The notes under the pieces were generated by a model that was given only the letters and a program-made list of their open reading frames with translations, did not search any database and was not told the DNA's origin. DNA of 7,659 bases, taken from Thermoplasmata archaeon. Lineage in GTDB: Archaea > Thermoplasmatota > Thermoplasmata > Lutacidiplasmatales > UBA184. This document shows, piece by piece, positions 5,653 through 7,659 of this stretch. The first letter of the stretch is position 1; the number at the start of each line of letters is the position of its first letter. Both the position numbers and the translations under genes were made by a program. Location: assembly GCA_021828715.1 (NCBI GenBank), contig JAJZDF010000025.1, positions 1 through 7,659 of the forward strand, in the 5' to 3' direction.

Positions 5653-6930
5653 ATGGCGCCTGAACCCGAGCTCCCCGTGCCGTTGTCGGCGGTAGAGGCA
5701 GCCGCCCGGCGCATCGCGCACTGGGTCCACCCGACGCCGCTGCTCCGCGCCCCGGCGTTCCCGGGACTGCCGGACGTACCGGTCTACCTCAAGCTCGAGA
5801 GCCTCCAGACGACCGGTTCGTTCAAGCTCCGCGGCGCGCTCAACAAGATCTTCAGCCTCCCGGACGCCGAGGCGGCGCGGGGGGTCGTCGCGGCCTCTGC
5901 GGGCAACCACGCCCAGGGCGTGGCGTGGGCGGCCCGTGCTCGGGGCATCCCGGCGACGATCGTGATGGCCGAGACCGCCTCCCCGCTCAAGGTGAGCCGG
6001 ACCCGAGCGCTGGGTGCGGAGGTCGTCCTCTCCGGGGCCGACTACGAAGAGGCCCACGACCGCTCGGTCCAGATCGCCCGCGACCAGGGGCGCCCCTACA
6101 TCCATCCGTTCGACGACCCCGACGTCATCGCCGGCCAGGGGACGATCGGGCTCGAGATCCTCGACGAGCTGCCGGAGGCGGCGCTCGTCGTCGCGGGGGT
6201 CGGCGGGGGGGGATTGCTGGCGGGGATCGCCTGCGCCTTGCGGGGCCGCCGGAGCCCGGCCCGCATCCTCGGCGTCCAGCCGACCGGGGCCGACACCCTG
6301 CGGGCGTCGCTCCGCGAGGGCCGGGTCGTGGTCGGCCCGCGCCCGTCGACGTTCGCCGATGGCCTGGCCACCCGACATATCGGCGACCTCCCGTTGCAGA
6401 TCCTGCGCGCCGTCGGTGCGGAGGCGGTCGCGGTCGACGACCGGACGATCGCGCACGCCGCCTTCTCGCTCCTGGACCGGGCGAAGCTCCTCGCCGAGGG
6501 CGCGGGCGCGACGCCGCTCGCCGGGCTCCGGGCCCACCCCGAACTGGTCGGACCCGGGCCGGTCGTGCTGGTGGTCAGTGGCGGCAATCTGGACCCGTTC
6601 ACGCTCGACCGCATCCTCTTCATCGGCCTCGCCGCCGAAGGGCGGCTCCTTCGCCTGAAGGCGGGACTGCGCGACGTCCCCGGCCAGCTCGAGCAGTTCC
6701 TCGACGTCGCGCGCACCGAGGCGGCCAACGTCCGCCAGATCCGCCACGCGAGGGAGGCCCCGGACCGGTCGCCGGGCGAAGTGACGGTCGAGCTCGAGCT
6801 CGAGGTGCGGGACGCCGAGCACGGCACGGCGGTCGAGGCGGCCTATCGTGCAAAAGGGTGGGCGGTCGAGAGGGTCCCGCTCGGTCCCGCCGCAGGGGAA
6901 GCGGGGAGCCGGCCCGCCTCTCCCCCGTAA
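5653..6930 (+). CDS. ilvA: Threonine dehydratase (threonine ammonia-lyase) with C-terminal ACT-like domain
   Basis: PLP-dependent enzyme that deaminates L-threonine (and often L-serine) to 2-oxobutyrate and ammonia, the entry to isoleucine synthesis or a catabolic step. The protein is 425 residues. The fold-type II catalytic domain (1-325) has VHPTPLL (25-31), SFKLRGA (56-62) with the PLP Schiff-base lysine K58, SAGNHAQG (82-89) with the cofactor-stacking N85, the phosphate loop GVGGGGLL (182-189), EGAGATPLAGL (282-292) and VSGGN (308-312). Residues 330-410 look like one ACT domain, so allosteric control by an amino acid is plausible. The Met at 5653 fits the family N-terminus; the frame is open further upstream without family similarity. 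Biosynthetic IlvA and catabolic TdcB forms cannot be separated here. Confidence 0.93.
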   Translation: MAPEPELPVPLSAVEAAARRIAHWVHPTPLLRAPAFPGLPDVPVYLKLESLQTTGSFKLRGALNKIFSLPDAEAARGVVAASAGNHAQGVAWAARARGIPATIVMAETASPLKVSRTRALGAEVVLSGADYEEAHDRSVQIARDQGRPYIHPFDDPDVIAGQGTIGLEILDELPEAALVVAGVGGGGLLAGIACALRGRRSPARILGVQPTGADTLRASLREGRVVVGPRPSTFADGLATRHIGDLPLQILRAVGAEAVAVDDRTIAHAAFSLLDRAKLLAEGAGATPLAGLRAHPELVGPGPVVLVVSGGNLDPFTLDRILFIGLAAEGRLLRLKAGLRDVPGQLEQFLDVARTEAANVRQIRHAREAPDRSPGEVTVELELEVRDAEHGTAVEAAYRAKGWAVERVPLGPAAGEAGSRPASPP

Positions 6931-6934
6931 ATAC
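6927..6934 (+). promoter_or_regulatory. Candidate TATA-like element for the DUF2203 gene
   Basis: GTAAATAC overlaps the TAA stop of the dehydratase (6928-6930) and is one of very few AT-rich spots nearby. Its centre lies about 28 nt before the proposed TTG start at 6959, so the expected transcription start would fall at or next to the start codon. This suggests a leaderless mRNA, but the evidence is only composition and spacing. Confidence 0.3.
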
Positions 6935-6958
6935 CCGCGTCGTTCTACCGTAAGTGCT

Positions 6959-7444
6959 TTGGCGCGTGCGCCGCCGGACCCCCACACCCATCTTCCCCAG
7001 CCGGCCCGCCTCTGGACGGTCGCGGAAGCGAACCGCCGGATCCCGAGCCTCGGGGAACTGTTGCCGCGCTTGCGCCGATGGGCGCTCCGCCTGGTCGAGG
7101 TCCACGCCGAGACCGCCCGACTGACAGCGTTCTGGGGTCCCGAGGTCGACGCCGCCGATCACGTCGACCACGAGCGGAAGACGCAGCTCGACCTCGAGGA
7201 GCGCCACCTGGCCCGTCGGCTCGAGGAGGCGATCGCGGCGCTCCGGGGCGAGGGGATCGAAGTGAAGGACCTCGACCGCGGACTGGTCGACTTCTACGGG
7301 CTGGTGGGCGGCGAACTCGTCTTCCTCTGCTGGGAGCCGTCCGAGACCGAGGTCGGCTTCTACCACCCGCTGGACTCGGGGTACCGCACCCGTCGGCCGC
7401 TCCCCGACCATCTCCGGGCGGCGGCGGCGCGAGACCCCCGCTAG
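6959..7444 (+). CDS. DUF2203 family protein, function unknown
   Basis: The conserved part resembles DUF2203: LWTVAEANRRIPSLGELLPRLR (18-39) starts a long helix, a charged and probably coiled-coil middle runs to about 98, then come GIEVKDLDRGLVDFYG (99-114), ELVFLCWEPSETEVGFYHPLDSGY (119-142) and RRPLP (145-149). The family is cytoplasmic, small and of unknown function; no membrane segment or signal is visible. I choose the TTG at 6959 (161 residues). A GTG at 6848 would force a roughly 80-base overlap with the dehydratase and add a non-conserved basic N-terminus. No Shine-Dalgarno precedes the TTG. The stop shares the palindrome CTAG with the convergent DUF72 gene. Family call fairly sure, start uncertain. 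Confidence 0.8.
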   Translation: MARAPPDPHTHLPQPARLWTVAEANRRIPSLGELLPRLRRWALRLVEVHAETARLTAFWGPEVDAADHVDHERKTQLDLEERHLARRLEEAIAALRGEGIEVKDLDRGLVDFYGLVGGELVFLCWEPSETEVGFYHPLDSGYRTRRPLPDHLRAAAARDPR

Positions 7445-7659
7445 GGGTCGCCGACGGCGAGGACGTCGTCGAGGGTTCGGGGGCCCCGGGCGAACCGACC
7501 GTAGTCGACCGGCGGGAGCCCGAGGATCCGCCGGAACTCGTTCGCCGACTCGGGAGCGAACCCCGCGTAGTGGTTGTTGAAGAACGCGTACGACGGGCGG
7601 GCGAGGTGGTCGGCTGCGCGGAGTCGGGCGGCCCACATCTCGGTCTCCGCCCGTCGGTC
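7441..7659 (-). CDS. DUF72 family protein, C-terminal fragment at window edge
   Basis: The frame is open from the right edge to a TAG at 7441-7443, giving 72 codons that form the C-terminus only. The diagnostic stretch is SYAFFNNHYAGFAPESANEF followed by RRILGLPP: DUF72 proteins end with a similar FFNNHY..APENA segment on the last strand and helix of a TIM-barrel-like fold. The role is unknown. A Met at 7638 is in frame but is almost certainly internal, since seven more coding codons lie upstream and the family is usually over 200 residues. It converges on the DUF2203 gene, overlapping by 4 nt. Confidence 0.82.
   Translation of the reverse strand, partial: DRRAETEMWAARLRAADHLARPSYAFFNNHYAGFAPESANEFRRILGLPPVDYGRFARGPRTLDDVLAVGDP

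Noticed and set aside
5620..6987. 455-codon open frame on the minus strand opposite the threonine dehydratase
   Set aside because: The plus-strand frame holds all PLP-enzyme motifs; the minus frame is Arg/Asp/Gly-rich with no domain and is a compositional shadow.
1..7659. Mobile element, CRISPR array, toxin-antitoxin or defence genes
   Set aside because: No transposase, integrase, regular spacer-repeat pattern, terminal inverted repeats or composition break was seen; all coding space is filled by housekeeping or conserved unknown genes.

Overview
The window is a piece of a very GC-rich archaeal chromosome (about 70% G+C by eye). It carries most of the conserved ribosomal-protein operon on the minus strand. 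The archaeal assignment rests on the gene order L3-L4-L23-L2-S19-L22-S3-L29-Rpp29-S17, on archaeal-type versions of these proteins, on an RNase P protein subunit gene (Rpp29) inside the operon, and on a TATA box rather than -35/-10 elements upstream of L3. The proteins are Ala/Arg/Pro-rich but not strongly acidic, so a haloarchaeon looks unlikely. A high-GC, non-halophilic Thermoplasmatota-like lineage is my best guess, but this is inference.

Bases 5434 down to 1 (minus strand) hold ten genes in one polycistron. They encode uL3, uL4, uL23, uL2, uS19, uL22, uS3, uL29, the RNase P protein Rpp29 and uS17, which runs off the left edge. Junctions are extremely tight: four 4-nt overlaps (three ATGA, one GTGA), two 1-nt overlaps (TGATG, TAATG) and gaps of 2, 10 and 20 nt. 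Purine-rich Shine-Dalgarno sequences precede nearly every internal start. This points to one transcript with translational coupling. Eight genes encode early-assembling ribosomal components, and Rpp29 links the operon to tRNA 5' maturation.

Bases 5435-5652 form a divergent intergenic region. It has a clear TATA box for the operon, a cluster of short GC-rich repeats, and a weak TATA-like element just upstream of the plus-strand gene.

Bases 5653-7444 (plus strand) hold a PLP-dependent threonine dehydratase with a C-terminal ACT-like domain. It is followed by a small DUF2203 protein that probably starts at a TTG and may be leaderless. At the right edge the C-terminal end of a DUF72 protein lies on the minus strand. 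It converges on DUF2203, and the two stop codons share the palindrome CTAG.

I see no mobile element, CRISPR array, RNA gene or defence system. The genes are core housekeeping genes. The more interesting points are regulatory (the divergent region, probable leaderless starts) and structural (Pro/Ala-rich tails on S3 and S17). I did not find evidence of a new biological system.
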